Origin: Clostridium guangxiense
GTDB taxonomy: Bacteria; Bacillota; Clostridia; Clostridiales; Clostridiaceae
DNA: 64,000 bases
Assembly: GCF_021043395.1 (NCBI RefSeq)
Contig: NZ_JAJNKE010000024.1
Location: 1 to 64,000, forward strand
Direction: 5' to 3'
Below are positions 30,123 through 38,449 of this stretch, one piece after another (positions within the stretch are counted from its first letter, which is position 1; each line of letters begins with the position of its first letter). The notes beneath the pieces were generated by a model that searched no databases, had not been told where the DNA came from, and saw only the letters and a list, made by a program, of their open reading frames with translations. The translations under genes and the position numbers were made by a program.

Positions 30123-30548
30123 ATGAAATATTCCATAAAGCAGGTGGCAGAAATAACAGGATTAACAGAATCTACTTTAAGATATTATGAGTCTGAAGGT
30201 TTGCTGCCGAATATTCAGAGAGCTAAAAATGGTCATCGGTACTATGATGAATCTAATTTAGAATGGATTGCAGTAATTAACTGCTTAAAAAGTACTAATA
30301 TGCCGATTGATCAGATAAAAATATTTGTTAATCTACATAGTGAAGGAGATAAGACATTACATCAAAGATTAGAAATGATTTTAAAGCATAGGGAAAATGT
30401 TCAAAAGCAAATAAACAAACTAAATAAATATATGGAGCATATTAATTATAAGGTTGATTATTATAAGTTAGCGTGTAAATTGGGTACTGAAAAGGAAATT
30501 AAAAAAGAAAAATATCCAGGACATTTGTACGTTAATGAAAGTGAATAA
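30123..30548 (+). CDS. MerR-family transcriptional regulator
   Basis: 141 residues. Winged HTH at the N-terminus: YSIKQVAEITGLTESTLRYYESEGLLPNIQRAKNG (residues 3-37), then RYYDESNLEWIAVINCLKSTNMPIDQIK. A dimerising helix follows at about 85-115. There is only one cysteine near the C-terminus, so it is not a metal sensor; it fits the group linked to aldo/keto reductases and quinone or aldehyde stress. It probably acts on the operator at 28964-28994. GAGAGG lies before the ATG, and a terminator follows. Confidence 0.88.
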   Translation: MKYSIKQVAEITGLTESTLRYYESEGLLPNIQRAKNGHRYYDESNLEWIAVINCLKSTNMPIDQIKIFVNLHSEGDKTLHQRLEMILKHRENVQKQINKLNKYMEHINYKVDYYKLACKLGTEKEIKKEKYPGHLYVNESE

Positions 30549-30556
30549 TATAGTAG

Positions 30557-30597
30557 AAGGAAAAGCATTTAGGTAAAACTAGGTGCTTTTTTTAACA
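30557..30597 (+). terminator. Terminator after the MerR gene
   Basis: AAAAGCA and TGCTTTT arms with extra pairing TAG/CTA inside and a T-run of seven. Confidence 0.7.
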
Positions 30598-30688
30598 TAT
30601 ATAATTAATGCTGCTTTTATATAAAATAAAGAAATATGTATAAAATACTTTCTACTGAAGAATATAATATAAAAAGGAGAGTATTAGA

Positions 30689-30832
30689 ATGAGTAAAAAG
30701 CTAAGTATAACTAAATTGAAAATGGCTGCTATAGCAAATCATATGATGGAAGCAGGAGCAGAGCTTTACAGTAATCCAGAAGTAAAAGATAAAATTAAAA
30801 AGAAAGTTCAAAATAAGAAGGAGTCTAAATAA
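30689..30832 (+). CDS. Small basic protein of 47 residues
   Basis: A short gene with an excellent AAGGAG site eight bases before the ATG. The product is amphipathic and Lys-rich: it starts MSKKLSITKLKMAAIANHMM, has an acidic middle (EAGAELYSNPEV), and ends with eight lysines in the last 16 residues. I do not recognise the family. A small hairpin with T-run overlaps the stop codon, so the gene has its own end. It could be a small nucleic-acid- or membrane-binding protein. Confidence 0.6.
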   Translation: MSKKLSITKLKMAAIANHMMEAGAELYSNPEVKDKIKKKVQNKKESK

Positions 30833-30845
30833 GGGCTCTTTTTTA
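30821..30845 (+). terminator. Terminator of the 47-residue gene
   Basis: GAGTC/GGCTC stem with a seven-base loop and six T; it overlaps the last codons. Confidence 0.5.
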
Positions 30846-30937
30846 CTGCCAATAAACTAAAGGAATTTATTGTTTATGAGCGAATAGACTAATTATATAG
30901 ATGTAATACCTAAATATTAAGTAAGGGGGAATAAATT

Positions 30938-31441
30938 TTGAAGTATGGTAAAAATAAAATAATTCATTTCTTAGTTTTTGGCAGTCTTTATATGAATGTA
31001 GAAATTATTATGAGAGCTACAGGAGGTGAGCTTGTAGGGTATAAGGGTATGAAATTTTTATCGCTCATGGGTTACACAAGTTTATGGATGTTTTTAGTTG
31101 GTGGTATGTGTGGAGTTTTAATAGGAAATTTAAATGATCACCCACGTTTTTATGATAAAAAAGTATGGCAGCAGCTTCTTATAGGAGGCACAGTTATAAC
31201 CTTGTCTGAACTGTTTTCAGGAATAGCACTGAATCTAATATTACATTTAAATATATGGAATTATAGTAAAGATGCATTTAATTTTATGGGACAAATTGAA
31301 TTAAAAAACTGTGTTCTATGGTATTTGATAGTTACTCCACTTGTAATATGGTTTGATGATGTGCTTACCTATTATTTGTATAGGGAGGGGAGGCCTTACA
31401 ATTTATTAGAGGTGTATAAAAAATTAATTAACTTAAAATAG
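30938..31441 (+). CDS. CmpB-type (ABC transporter type IV-like) membrane protein
   Basis: 167 residues from a TTG start supported by AAGGGGG. Four to five hydrophobic segments. The C-terminal half has the PF06541-like pattern ending in WFDDVLTYYLYREGRPY, close to the common W-x-D-D-x-L-R-Y-Y-L-Y-x-E of putative ABC transporter permeases of the CmpB group. No ATPase partner is next to it. Its role is unknown. Confidence 0.65.
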   Translation: MKYGKNKIIHFLVFGSLYMNVEIIMRATGGELVGYKGMKFLSLMGYTSLWMFLVGGMCGVLIGNLNDHPRFYDKKVWQQLLIGGTVITLSELFSGIALNLILHLNIWNYSKDAFNFMGQIELKNCVLWYLIVTPLVIWFDDVLTYYLYREGRPYNLLEVYKKLINLK

Positions 31442-31572
31442 GCCTAAGGATCTTTTTTTATTTTAATATGTCTTATAAGAAATCAATTCACATTTATACT
31501 TAAAATATAGCCTGATATAAAAATATGTGCATATAAAACTTAAAGCTGCACATAATAGACTACGTAAGATGT

Positions 31573-31647
31573 TCCGCGATAGCTTAACGGTTAAGCACTC
31601 GGCTGTTAACCGATAGATTGGAGGTTCAAATCCTCTTCGTGGAGCCA
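31573..31647 (+). tRNA. tRNA-Asn(GUU)
   Basis: 75 bases with all four arms. Acceptor TCCGCGA/TCGTGGA, D-stem GCTT/AAGC, anticodon stem TCGG/CCGA with loop CT-GTT-AA (anticodon at 31605-31607), T-stem GGAGG/CCTCT with loop TTCAAAT. The CCA end is encoded. It stands alone. Confidence 0.95.
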
Positions 31648-31742
31648 TTTTTATATTCTCATAGAGTAGCATATATAGAGTATAGCTGCTATTTTTTTAT
31701 ATTTAGCTTGTACTGAAGTTTGTTGAAGGGAGAAAGAAGAAC

Positions 31743-32912
31743 ATGCTATTAATTAAAAATGGGAAAATACTAACTATGTCTGGAGCAAAGTATGATAATG
31801 GAAGCATTTTAATAGAAGGCAATAAAATAGTAAAGGTAGGGGAAAATATTAACATAAGCGATAGTGATGTTTCTGAGGTCATTGATGCAGCTAACTGTTT
31901 GGTTATGCCAGGGATTATAGAAGCACATTGTCATATTGGAATTAAAGAGGAAAGAAAGGGATTTGAAGGTGATGATTGCAATGAACTAAATGATCCGGTA
32001 ACACCTTATCTTAGAGCTTTAGACGGGATTAATCCTATGGATTCAGCCTTTCATAATGCATTAAGTGCTGGTATTACCGGGGTAATGGTTGGCCCAGGAA
32101 GTTCAAATGTAGTTGGAGGTCAATTTGCTTTTATTAAACCTTACGGAAGAGTAATAGATAAAATGGTGGTTCTTGAGCCAGCTGCAATGAAGGTTGCTTT
32201 TGGAGAAAACATAAAGACAAATTATAATCAGAAAAACATGGTGCCATCAACCCGTATGTCAATTGCAGCATTTTTACGTGAACAGTTATTTGCGGCACAG
32301 CAGTATAATGAAAAAAAGAAAAGTGCCGAAAAGTCTGGTGACAGCTTTGAAAAAGATTTTAGAAAGGAATGTTGGTTGCCAGTAATTAATAGAGAGATTC
32401 CTTTAAAAGCTCATGTACATAGAGCAGATGATATATTAACCGCAATTCGTATAGCTAAAGAATTCAACTTGAAATTAACACTGGATCACTGTACCGAGGG
32501 ACATTTTATTGCAGATGAAATAAAAGAATCTGGATTTCCTGCAATCATTGGACCAACTTTATCTTCAAGAAATAAAATAGAAACACAATATGCGGATTTT
32601 AAAACACCAGGAATACTTCATAAGGCAGGGGTAAAAGTGGCTATCACAACAGATCATCCTGTTACAAGAATACAAGATTTGCCTATTTGCGCAGGGTTTG
32701 CGGCAAGAGAAGGCTTAGGTATAGAAGAAGGATTAAAAGCAATTACAATAAATGCAGCAGAAATATGTAATGTATCTAGTAAAGTTGGGAGTATTGAAGT
32801 AGGAAAAGATGCAGATATTGCAATTTTTAACGGTAATCCAATGGAGGTATTTACAAAAACTATGTATACTATAATAGATGGTAAAGTAGTTTATAAGGCA
32901 AAGGATATATAA
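31743..32912 (+). CDS. Metal-dependent amidohydrolase, imidazolonepropionase-like
   Basis: 389 residues, amidohydrolase superfamily. It has the composite N/C-terminal beta sandwich and a barrel with metal ligands HCH (His62, His64), KAHVH, DHCTEGH and the final TTDHPVT aspartate. The family hydrolyses cyclic amides or deaminates rings. This subgroup is often found alone in Firmicutes, and its substrate is not known to me. Ribosome site AAGGGAG. A terminator follows at once. It lies behind tRNA-Asn with no visible partner gene. Confidence 0.8.
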   Translation: MLLIKNGKILTMSGAKYDNGSILIEGNKIVKVGENINISDSDVSEVIDAANCLVMPGIIEAHCHIGIKEERKGFEGDDCNELNDPVTPYLRALDGINPMDSAFHNALSAGITGVMVGPGSSNVVGGQFAFIKPYGRVIDKMVVLEPAAMKVAFGENIKTNYNQKNMVPSTRMSIAAFLREQLFAAQQYNEKKKSAEKSGDSFEKDFRKECWLPVINREIPLKAHVHRADDILTAIRIAKEFNLKLTLDHCTEGHFIADEIKESGFPAIIGPTLSSRNKIETQYADFKTPGILHKAGVKVAITTDHPVTRIQDLPICAGFAAREGLGIEEGLKAITINAAEICNVSSKVGSIEVGKDADIAIFNGNPMEVFTKTMYTIIDGKVVYKAKDI

Positions 32913-32925
32913 CATTATATATTTT

Positions 32926-32952
32926 AAAACAGGCGTAAGTAACCTGTTTTTT
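32926..32952 (+). terminator. Terminator of the amidohydrolase gene
   Basis: AAAACAGG and CCTGTTTT stem with further T residues. Confidence 0.8.
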
Positions 32953-32984
32953 ACTTTTTTAATTAGTATGTTTTATTTTAATAT

Positions 32985-33034
32985 AAAAATAGCGGCAAAT
33001 CCAGTTTGATACTGATATTGCCGCTATTTTTTTT
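32985..33034. terminator. Bidirectional terminator
   Basis: AAAATAGCGGCAA and TTGCCGCTATTTT form a 13-bp GC-centred stem with T-runs on both strands. It closes the minus-strand poly-Asn gene. Confidence 0.8.
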
Positions 33035-33085
33035 ATTGATAGAAGTAAGTTTTTTTCTACCGCTGTAAGGTACTTTTGCAACAAA

Positions 33086-33205
33086 CTATTTATTGTTATT
33101 CTTATTGTTATTATTGTTGTTTTTGTTGTTGTTATTATTATTTTTGTTATTATTGTTGTTTTTGTTGTTATTATTGTTTTGTTGGTTGTTGTTATTATTT
33201 GACAT
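33086..33205 (-). CDS. Poly-asparagine micro-protein, 39 residues
   Basis: The minus strand reads ATG-TCA then almost only AAT and AAC, interrupted by two CAA and five Lys codons, to TAG. The product is Met-Ser, runs of five to six Asn split by Gln-Gln or single Lys, ending Asn3-Lys. GGAGG lies eight to nine bases before the ATG, and a strong terminator follows 52 bases after the stop. AAT and AAC alternate irregularly, so this is not a simple nucleotide repeat. I do not know its function. Low-complexity small proteins of this kind might belong to spores or storage of nitrogen, but that is speculation. Confidence 0.6.
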   Translation of the reverse strand: MSNNNNNQQNNNNNKNNNNNKNNNNNNKNNNNNNKNNNK

Positions 33206-33389
33206 AAATATCGCCTCCTTACTTATTTATTGTTAACAAAATACTCTTTAACTATGCATTAATTAAATAAATAATATTAAATTTTATATGTTTTAAGGTG
33301 GTTTTTATTTTGGCTATTTTTTATATACCAGTGCCATTCAATATGTTACTATATAAAGAGAATAATTATTGAGAGGAAGGTTGAGTAAT

Positions 33390-34841
33390 ATGAATGCTAG
33401 AAAGAAGGGCATAATTATTTCAATAATGGTTGCCATGTTTTTAGGCGCTGTCGAAGGAACAGTTGTTACTACAGCAATGCCAACTATTGTTAAAGATTTA
33501 AATGGATTTGATAAAATTAGCTTGGTTTTTTCCATATATCTACTTACATCAGCCATTTCTACTCCCATCTATGGGAAGCTTGCTGATTTGTATGGAAGAA
33601 AGAGGGCTTTATCTACAGGAATTATAATATTTTTAATAGGAAGTGCTTTATGCGGTATTTCTACAAATATGTATGAACTTATTTCATTTAGAGCACTTCA
33701 AGGTATTGGTGCAGGAGCTATTTTTACTGTAGCATATACTATAGTTGGAGATGTATTTTCTATAGAAGAAAGAGGAAAGGTTCAGGGGTGGATAAGCTCT
33801 GTATGGGGAATAGCCAGCTTACTTGGACCATTTATAGGAGGGTTTTTCATTGATAAGCTATCGTGGCATTGGATTTTCTATATAAACATTCCCTTTGGTA
33901 TATTTTCACTTGTACTCCTTGAAAAAAATTTGGATGAAAAGGTTCAAAAGAAAGAGAATCCTATGGATTACTTAGGGGTAATAATACTTACTATAACTAT
34001 AATTATATTCTTGTTTACTATTTTAGGTATAAATGAAAATACTAAAATTTACTCCTTTAAGATACTAATTCCTATAATAATTACGGTTATTTTAGCAGCT
34101 TTATTTTACTTCATAGAAAATAAAGTTAAGGAACCGTTAATACCTTTTGATATATTTTCAAGACAAATAAATATTGTGAACATAATAAGTTTTCTTGTGT
34201 CTGGTATTTTAATAGGAACGGATGTTTACTTGCCTGTCTATATACAAAATGTTTTAGGTCTTAATGCAACTATATCTGGGCTTTCTTTGGCATCTATGTC
34301 TATATCGTGGATTTTATCATCTTTTGTACTTTCCAAAACCATGCAAAAATATGGAGAAAGAATTGTAGTATTTACATCTACATCTATTATTTTAATAAGT
34401 ACTGTATTATTTTATACTTTAAACACTAATTCTCCACTTATTTTAGTTGTTATATATGCTTTTATAATTGGATTTGGCTATGGCGGAACATTAACTACAC
34501 TTACAATAGTAATTCAGGAAGCAGTTTCTCATGATAAAAGGGGAGCAGCAACAGGGGCAAATTCACTTTTAAGAACGATGGGGCAAACTATTGGGGTGGC
34601 CATTTTTGGAGTCATATTTAATTTGAATATATCAAAATATTTATTTAAGCTTGGAATTAAAGGAGTAAATGTAAGTAACCTGTATGGCTCTAAAAGTGTA
34701 AATACTGGTATTGATATAGATAAGGTAGAAGCATCAATTAATTTTGGTGTTCACAGCTTATTTTTAGTACTTATAGCTATATCGCTTATGTGTGTTGTGA
34801 TATCAATAATGATGAAAAATTCACTTAAAAAAGAAAAATAA
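33390..34841 (+). CDS. DHA2-family drug:H+ antiporter (MFS, 14 segments)
   Basis: 483 residues from the ATG at 33390, chosen because GAGGAAGG lies 10 bases before it and inside the longer TTG-started reading. About 14 membrane segments. Motifs are LGAVEGTVVTTAMPTI in segment 1 (DHA2 motif D1), GKLADLYGRKR (motif A) and a GWRW-like SWHWIFYINIPFG. It should export lipophilic toxins. It is monocistronic, running away from the poly-Asn gene. Confidence 0.87.
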   Translation: MNARKKGIIISIMVAMFLGAVEGTVVTTAMPTIVKDLNGFDKISLVFSIYLLTSAISTPIYGKLADLYGRKRALSTGIIIFLIGSALCGISTNMYELISFRALQGIGAGAIFTVAYTIVGDVFSIEERGKVQGWISSVWGIASLLGPFIGGFFIDKLSWHWIFYINIPFGIFSLVLLEKNLDEKVQKKENPMDYLGVIILTITIIIFLFTILGINENTKIYSFKILIPIIITVILAALFYFIENKVKEPLIPFDIFSRQINIVNIISFLVSGILIGTDVYLPVYIQNVLGLNATISGLSLASMSISWILSSFVLSKTMQKYGERIVVFTSTSIILISTVLFYTLNTNSPLILVVIYAFIIGFGYGGTLTTLTIVIQEAVSHDKRGAATGANSLLRTMGQTIGVAIFGVIFNLNISKYLFKLGIKGVNVSNLYGSKSVNTGIDIDKVEASINFGVHSLFLVLIAISLMCVVISIMMKNSLKKEK

Positions 34842-34951
34842 TATGCCTTTTTAGTGCGACAGCCATATTATGTCTTACGATAATTTTCATATAGTTGATT
34901 TTGGTAAAATATAATAACTAGTAAAGAAATTTTATAAGTAGAGAGGTTTAA

Positions 34952-35767
34952 ATGGGATGTTATGTTAAATTACAATCTGGTGTGAAAATTTACGTAGAGG
35001 ACATTAATCCACAAGGAAAGAAAACTATTTTGTTTTTGCATGGTTGGCCTGGAGATCATAATTTGTTTGAATATCAATTTAATGTCTTACCTAAAGAAGG
35101 CTACAGATGTATTGGAGTAGATCAAAGAGGATTTGGTGAGTCTGACAAGCCATTTTTGGGATATGATTATGATACATTATCTGATGACGTTTTTGGTGTG
35201 GTTGAAGCACTTAAATTGAAGAATTTCACATTGGCAGGGCACTCTACAGGTGGAGCAATAGCCATCAGATATATGGCAAGACATAATGGATATGGAGTTT
35301 CTAAACTAGCTCTTTTTGCAGCAGCAGCTCCTAGTTTAATTAAACGTTCATATTTTCCATATGGAATAACAAGAGAAGCTGTGGAAGATATTATTAAAGG
35401 CACTTATAATGATCGTCCTAAAATGCTAAGACAATTTGGTGATATGTTTTTCTTTCAGCATATATCTGAGCCTTTTTCAGATTGGTTTTTTAGCTTAGGA
35501 TTGCGGGCAGCAAGCTGGGCAACTGCAGCTGTTGCAAACACTTGGCTGGATGAGGAAAAGTTGTTCTCTGATTTAAAAAGGATAACTGTTCCAACTTTAA
35601 TTCTTCATGGTATACATGATCAGGTTTGCCTTTTTCAATTGGGTGAAGCCCAAAAGAAAGGCATAAGAAATGCCAAACTTGTACCGTTTCAATATAGCGG
35701 TCATGGTCTATTTTATGATGAAAAAGATAAATTTAATGAAGAATTGATGAAATTCACTGAAGAATAA
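34952..35767 (+). CDS. Alpha/beta hydrolase, chloroperoxidase-like esterase
   Basis: 271 residues, one alpha/beta hydrolase domain. LHGWPGD (29-35) forms the oxyanion hole. GVDQRGFGESDKP follows. GHSTGG (96-101) gives Ser98, HGIHDQVC gives the Asp, and SGHGLFYDE gives the His. This matches cofactor-free haloperoxidase-type esterases. There is no signal peptide. GAGAGG precedes the ATG, and an intrinsic terminator follows. Confidence 0.82.
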   Translation: MGCYVKLQSGVKIYVEDINPQGKKTILFLHGWPGDHNLFEYQFNVLPKEGYRCIGVDQRGFGESDKPFLGYDYDTLSDDVFGVVEALKLKNFTLAGHSTGGAIAIRYMARHNGYGVSKLALFAAAAPSLIKRSYFPYGITREAVEDIIKGTYNDRPKMLRQFGDMFFFQHISEPFSDWFFSLGLRAASWATAAVANTWLDEEKLFSDLKRITVPTLILHGIHDQVCLFQLGEAQKKGIRNAKLVPFQYSGHGLFYDEKDKFNEELMKFTEE

Positions 35768-35790
35768 AGTTTGCAATTGTTATTTGAAAG

Positions 35791-35821
35791 TAGAAAGAGG
35801 AAAATCTCTTTCTATTTTTTA
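35791..35821 (+). terminator. Terminator after the esterase gene
   Basis: TAGAAAGAG/CTCTTTCTA perfect 9-bp stem and T6. Confidence 0.85.
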
Positions 35822-35928
35822 TACAGCTAGTTTATGAATAATATTTTAATTATGATTTTATAAATACTGGATATGATGATATAATTATAATACGAATAAG
35901 ATAGTAATTGAAAATGGAGGGAAAATTT

Positions 35929-36588
35929 ATGAAGTATTCAAAAATGATAGATCATACACTTTTAAAGCCTGATGCAAGGGAGAAGCAAGTAAATCAAATA
36001 ATCGAAGAAGCTCTAAAATATGAGTTCGCATCTGTATGCATAAATCCAACTTGGGTTAAATTTGCAGCAGATAAATTAAAAGATTCAGAAGTTGCGGTTT
36101 GTACTGTCATAGGTTTTCCTTTAGGAGCAGGGACCACAAATGCAAAAGTTTTTGAAGCAAGGGATGCAATTGAAAATGGTGCAGATGAAATAGACATGGT
36201 TATCAACATTGGAGCCTTAAAGGATCGAAAAGATGATTTTGTAGAAAGGGAAATAAATGAAGTGGTAAAAGCGGCTAATGGCAAAGCAATGGTAAAGGTA
36301 ATCATTGAAACATGTCTTCTTAGTGATGAAGAAAAAGTGCGCGCATGCAAGCTTGCAGTAAAGGCTGGTGCAGATTTTGTTAAGACTTCTACAGGTTTTT
36401 CAACAGAAGGAGCAACAGAAAAGGATGTTGAACTTATGCGCAAAACTGTAGGTGAGAACATTGGGGTTAAAGCATCTGGAGGAATTCATTCTAAAACTGA
36501 TATGGACAGCATGATTAAAGCAGGTGCGAGTAGGATTGGTGCTAGCGCTGGCGTTAAAATTATGGAGGACTACATAAACGAGAAATAA
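35929..36588 (+). CDS. deoC: Deoxyribose-phosphate aldolase
   Basis: 219 residues from the ATG at 35929, with GGAGGG in front. It splits 2-deoxyribose 5-phosphate into acetaldehyde and glyceraldehyde 3-phosphate. The Schiff-base lysine is Lys152 in FVKTSTGF, the acid pair is Asp89 (DEIDMVIN) and the lysine in VKASGG. It is followed after 25 bases by pyrimidine nucleoside phosphorylase, so the two form a deoxynucleoside catabolic operon. Confidence 0.95.
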   Translation: MKYSKMIDHTLLKPDAREKQVNQIIEEALKYEFASVCINPTWVKFAADKLKDSEVAVCTVIGFPLGAGTTNAKVFEARDAIENGADEIDMVINIGALKDRKDDFVEREINEVVKAANGKAMVKVIIETCLLSDEEKVRACKLAVKAGADFVKTSTGFSTEGATEKDVELMRKTVGENIGVKASGGIHSKTDMDSMIKAGASRIGASAGVKIMEDYINEK

Positions 36589-36613
36589 ATAATGCACAGT
36601 GAGGGTTAGAAAA

Positions 36614-37915
36614 ATGAGAATGGTTGATTTGATTGAAAAAAAACGTGATGGCGGAGAGTTATCGAAACCGGAAATTGATTTTATAATTCAAGGTTATACA
36701 AAAGGAACGATTCCAGATTATCAGATGAGTGCATTTGCCATGGCAGTGTTTTTTAAGGATATGACTGCTAGTGAGCGTGCTGATATGACAATGGCTATGG
36801 TTGAATCAGGAGAAACTATTGATTTATCTGCTATCGAAGGAATAAAAGTTGATAAACACTCAACTGGTGGAGTTGGTGATACTACTACACTTGTATTAGC
36901 TCCATTAGTTGCAGCTTTGGATATCCCTGTGGCAAAGATGTCAGGAAGAGGGCTTGGGCATACAGGAGGTACAATAGATAAATTAGAGTCTATAAAGGGG
37001 TTTCATGTAGAAGTTACAAAAGATGAGTTTATTGATCTTGTAAATCGAGATAAAATTGCTGTTATTGGGCAGACAGGTAATTTAACTCCAGCAGATAAAA
37101 AGTTATATGCTTTAAGAGATGTTACAGGAACAGTAAATTCTATTCCTTTAATTGCTAGTTCTATAATGAGCAAGAAGATAGCAGCAGGGTCTGATGCTAT
37201 TGTTCTAGATGTAAAAACAGGCTCCGGTGCTTTTATGAAAACGGAAGAAGATGCATATAAGCTCGCACACACAATGGTTAGTATAGGAAATAGTGTTGGA
37301 CGAAAGACTGTTGCAATTATTTCCGACATGAGTCAGCCTCTTGGTTTTGCTGTTGGAAATGCAATTGAAGTAAAGGAAGCCATTGATACGCTTAAAGGAG
37401 TTGGACCAAAAGATTTAACGGAACTTGTTCTCACTTTGGGAAGTCACATGGTTTGTCTTGCGAAAAAAGCAAAATCAGAAGAGGAAGCACGTAAAAAACT
37501 CATTGAAGTCATAAAAAATGGAAAGGCAATCGAGAAATTTAAGCTGTTTATTACAAATCAAGGAGGAGATGCATCTGTAGTTGATAATACAGATAAGCTT
37601 CCACAAGCTGCTTATAAAATAGATATTTCAGCTAAAAAAGATGGATTTGTATCTGAAATTGTTGCAGATGAAGTAGGAACAGCTGCTATGCTTCTTGGTG
37701 CAGGACGTGCAACAAAGGAAGACACCATTGATTTAGCAGTTGGAATTATGCTTCGTAAAAAGGTTGGAGACAAAGTTGAAAAGGGGGAACCCATTGCAAC
37801 CCTTTATTCTAATAAGAAAGATGTAGAAGAAGTTACTTCAAAAATTTATAACAGTATTACTATATCAGATAAAGCAGAAATTCCTAAACTAATTCATGGA
37901 ATAGTTACAAAATAA
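36614..37915 (+). CDS. pdp: Pyrimidine-nucleoside phosphorylase
   Basis: 433 residues from the ATG at 36614, the usual size. It phosphorolyses thymidine, deoxyuridine and uridine to base and (deoxy)ribose 1-phosphate. The family signature [19 protein letters not shown] is present (about 107-125), and [13 protein letters not shown] (81-93) binds phosphate. The C-terminal alpha/beta domain follows after about 330. GTGAGGG is the ribosome site. The pathway from Pdp to DeoC also needs a phosphopentomutase, which is not in this window. Confidence 0.94.
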   Translation: MRMVDLIEKKRDGGELSKPEIDFIIQGYTKGTIPDYQMSAFAMAVFFKDMTASERADMTMAMVESGETIDLSAIEGIKVDKHSTGGVGDTTTLVLAPLVAALDIPVAKMSGRGLGHTGGTIDKLESIKGFHVEVTKDEFIDLVNRDKIAVIGQTGNLTPADKKLYALRDVTGTVNSIPLIASSIMSKKIAAGSDAIVLDVKTGSGAFMKTEEDAYKLAHTMVSIGNSVGRKTVAIISDMSQPLGFAVGNAIEVKEAIDTLKGVGPKDLTELVLTLGSHMVCLAKKAKSEEEARKKLIEVIKNGKAIEKFKLFITNQGGDASVVDNTDKLPQAAYKIDISAKKDGFVSEIVADEVGTAAMLLGAGRATKEDTIDLAVGIMLRKKVGDKVEKGEPIATLYSNKKDVEEVTSKIYNSITISDKAEIPKLIHGIVTK

Positions 37916-37922
37916 AAAGATT

Positions 37923-38111
37923 GCGAAGTAACAGTGACTTGTAACATTAAAAAGAATCCATAAATCTAAGGTGGAAAAATCGTAAAATCCTAAGATATTT
38001 CAATAACTCGCTGGGCGCTCAGACAGATTGAAATATCTAAGTATTTTATGATTTTTTCACCAAGATTTATTGGATTCTTTTTAAATTGTTACATCATCAC
38101 TGCTACTTCGC
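37923..38111. repeat. Long nested palindrome, repeat family 1
   Basis: Outer arms GCGAAGTAACAGTGA and TCACTGCTACTTCGC. Apical arms TAAGATATTTCAAT and ATTGAAATATCT differ from the copy at 8462 but still pair. The loop is AACTCGCTGGGCGCTCAGACAG, nearly identical to the other copies. Confidence 0.75.
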
Positions 38112-38129
38112 TTTTACGGTAGTTCAAGG

Positions 38130-38158
38130 AAAAAATTCCTCCGTACCTACGGAATTTT
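38130..38158. repeat. TCCTCCG hairpin module
   Basis: AAAATTCC/GGAATTTT around TCCGTACCTAC. A related inverted hairpin, ATTTTTC/GAAAAAT, lies at 38207-38233. Confidence 0.6.
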
Positions 38159-38254
38159 GGGTGTGAACTTGTTCACACATTTATTGACTAACAGTAATTA
38201 TAGAGTATTTTTCGTAGGGAACCGTAGAAAAATTTACCTTGCATTTCCGGTTTA

Positions 38255-38442
38255 GCGAAGTAACAGTATTGAAGGAATAGTTTAAATAAAATTAATAAAT
38301 CTAAGAGTCTAAATCCTAAAATTCTAAGAACTTTCAATAACTCGCCTTTGGCTCAGACAGATTGAAAGTTCTAAGCCTTTTACGATTTAGACTCTAAGAT
38401 TTATAAAATTTTATTTAATATTCCAAGATACTGTTACTTCGC
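38255..38442. repeat. Long nested palindrome, repeat family 1
   Basis: Outer arms GCGAAGTAACAGTAT and ATACTGTTACTTCGC. Middle arms ATAAATCTAAGAGTCTAAATC and the partner GATTTAGACTCTAAGATTTAT show the A.A mismatch. The apical stem TTAGAACTTTCAAT is shared with 8462. It ends eight bases from the recQ stop and may end recQ transcription. Confidence 0.75.
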
Positions 38443-38449
38443 AATATTT

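Noticed and set aside
31463-31672. Minus-strand reading of 69 codons containing RRGFEPPIYRLTAE
   Set aside because: It is the complement of tRNA-Asn; this peptide is a well-known artefact of reading tRNA genes as protein.
33060-33210. The GTT/ATT-rich tract as a simple triplet repeat
   Set aside because: Codons alternate irregularly and are punctuated by TTT and TTG triplets; with a ribosome site and terminator on the minus strand, a small gene is the better reading.
37923-38442. CRISPR array
   Set aside because: The repeats are inverted and nested, differ in arm sequence and have no regular spacers; no cas genes are present.
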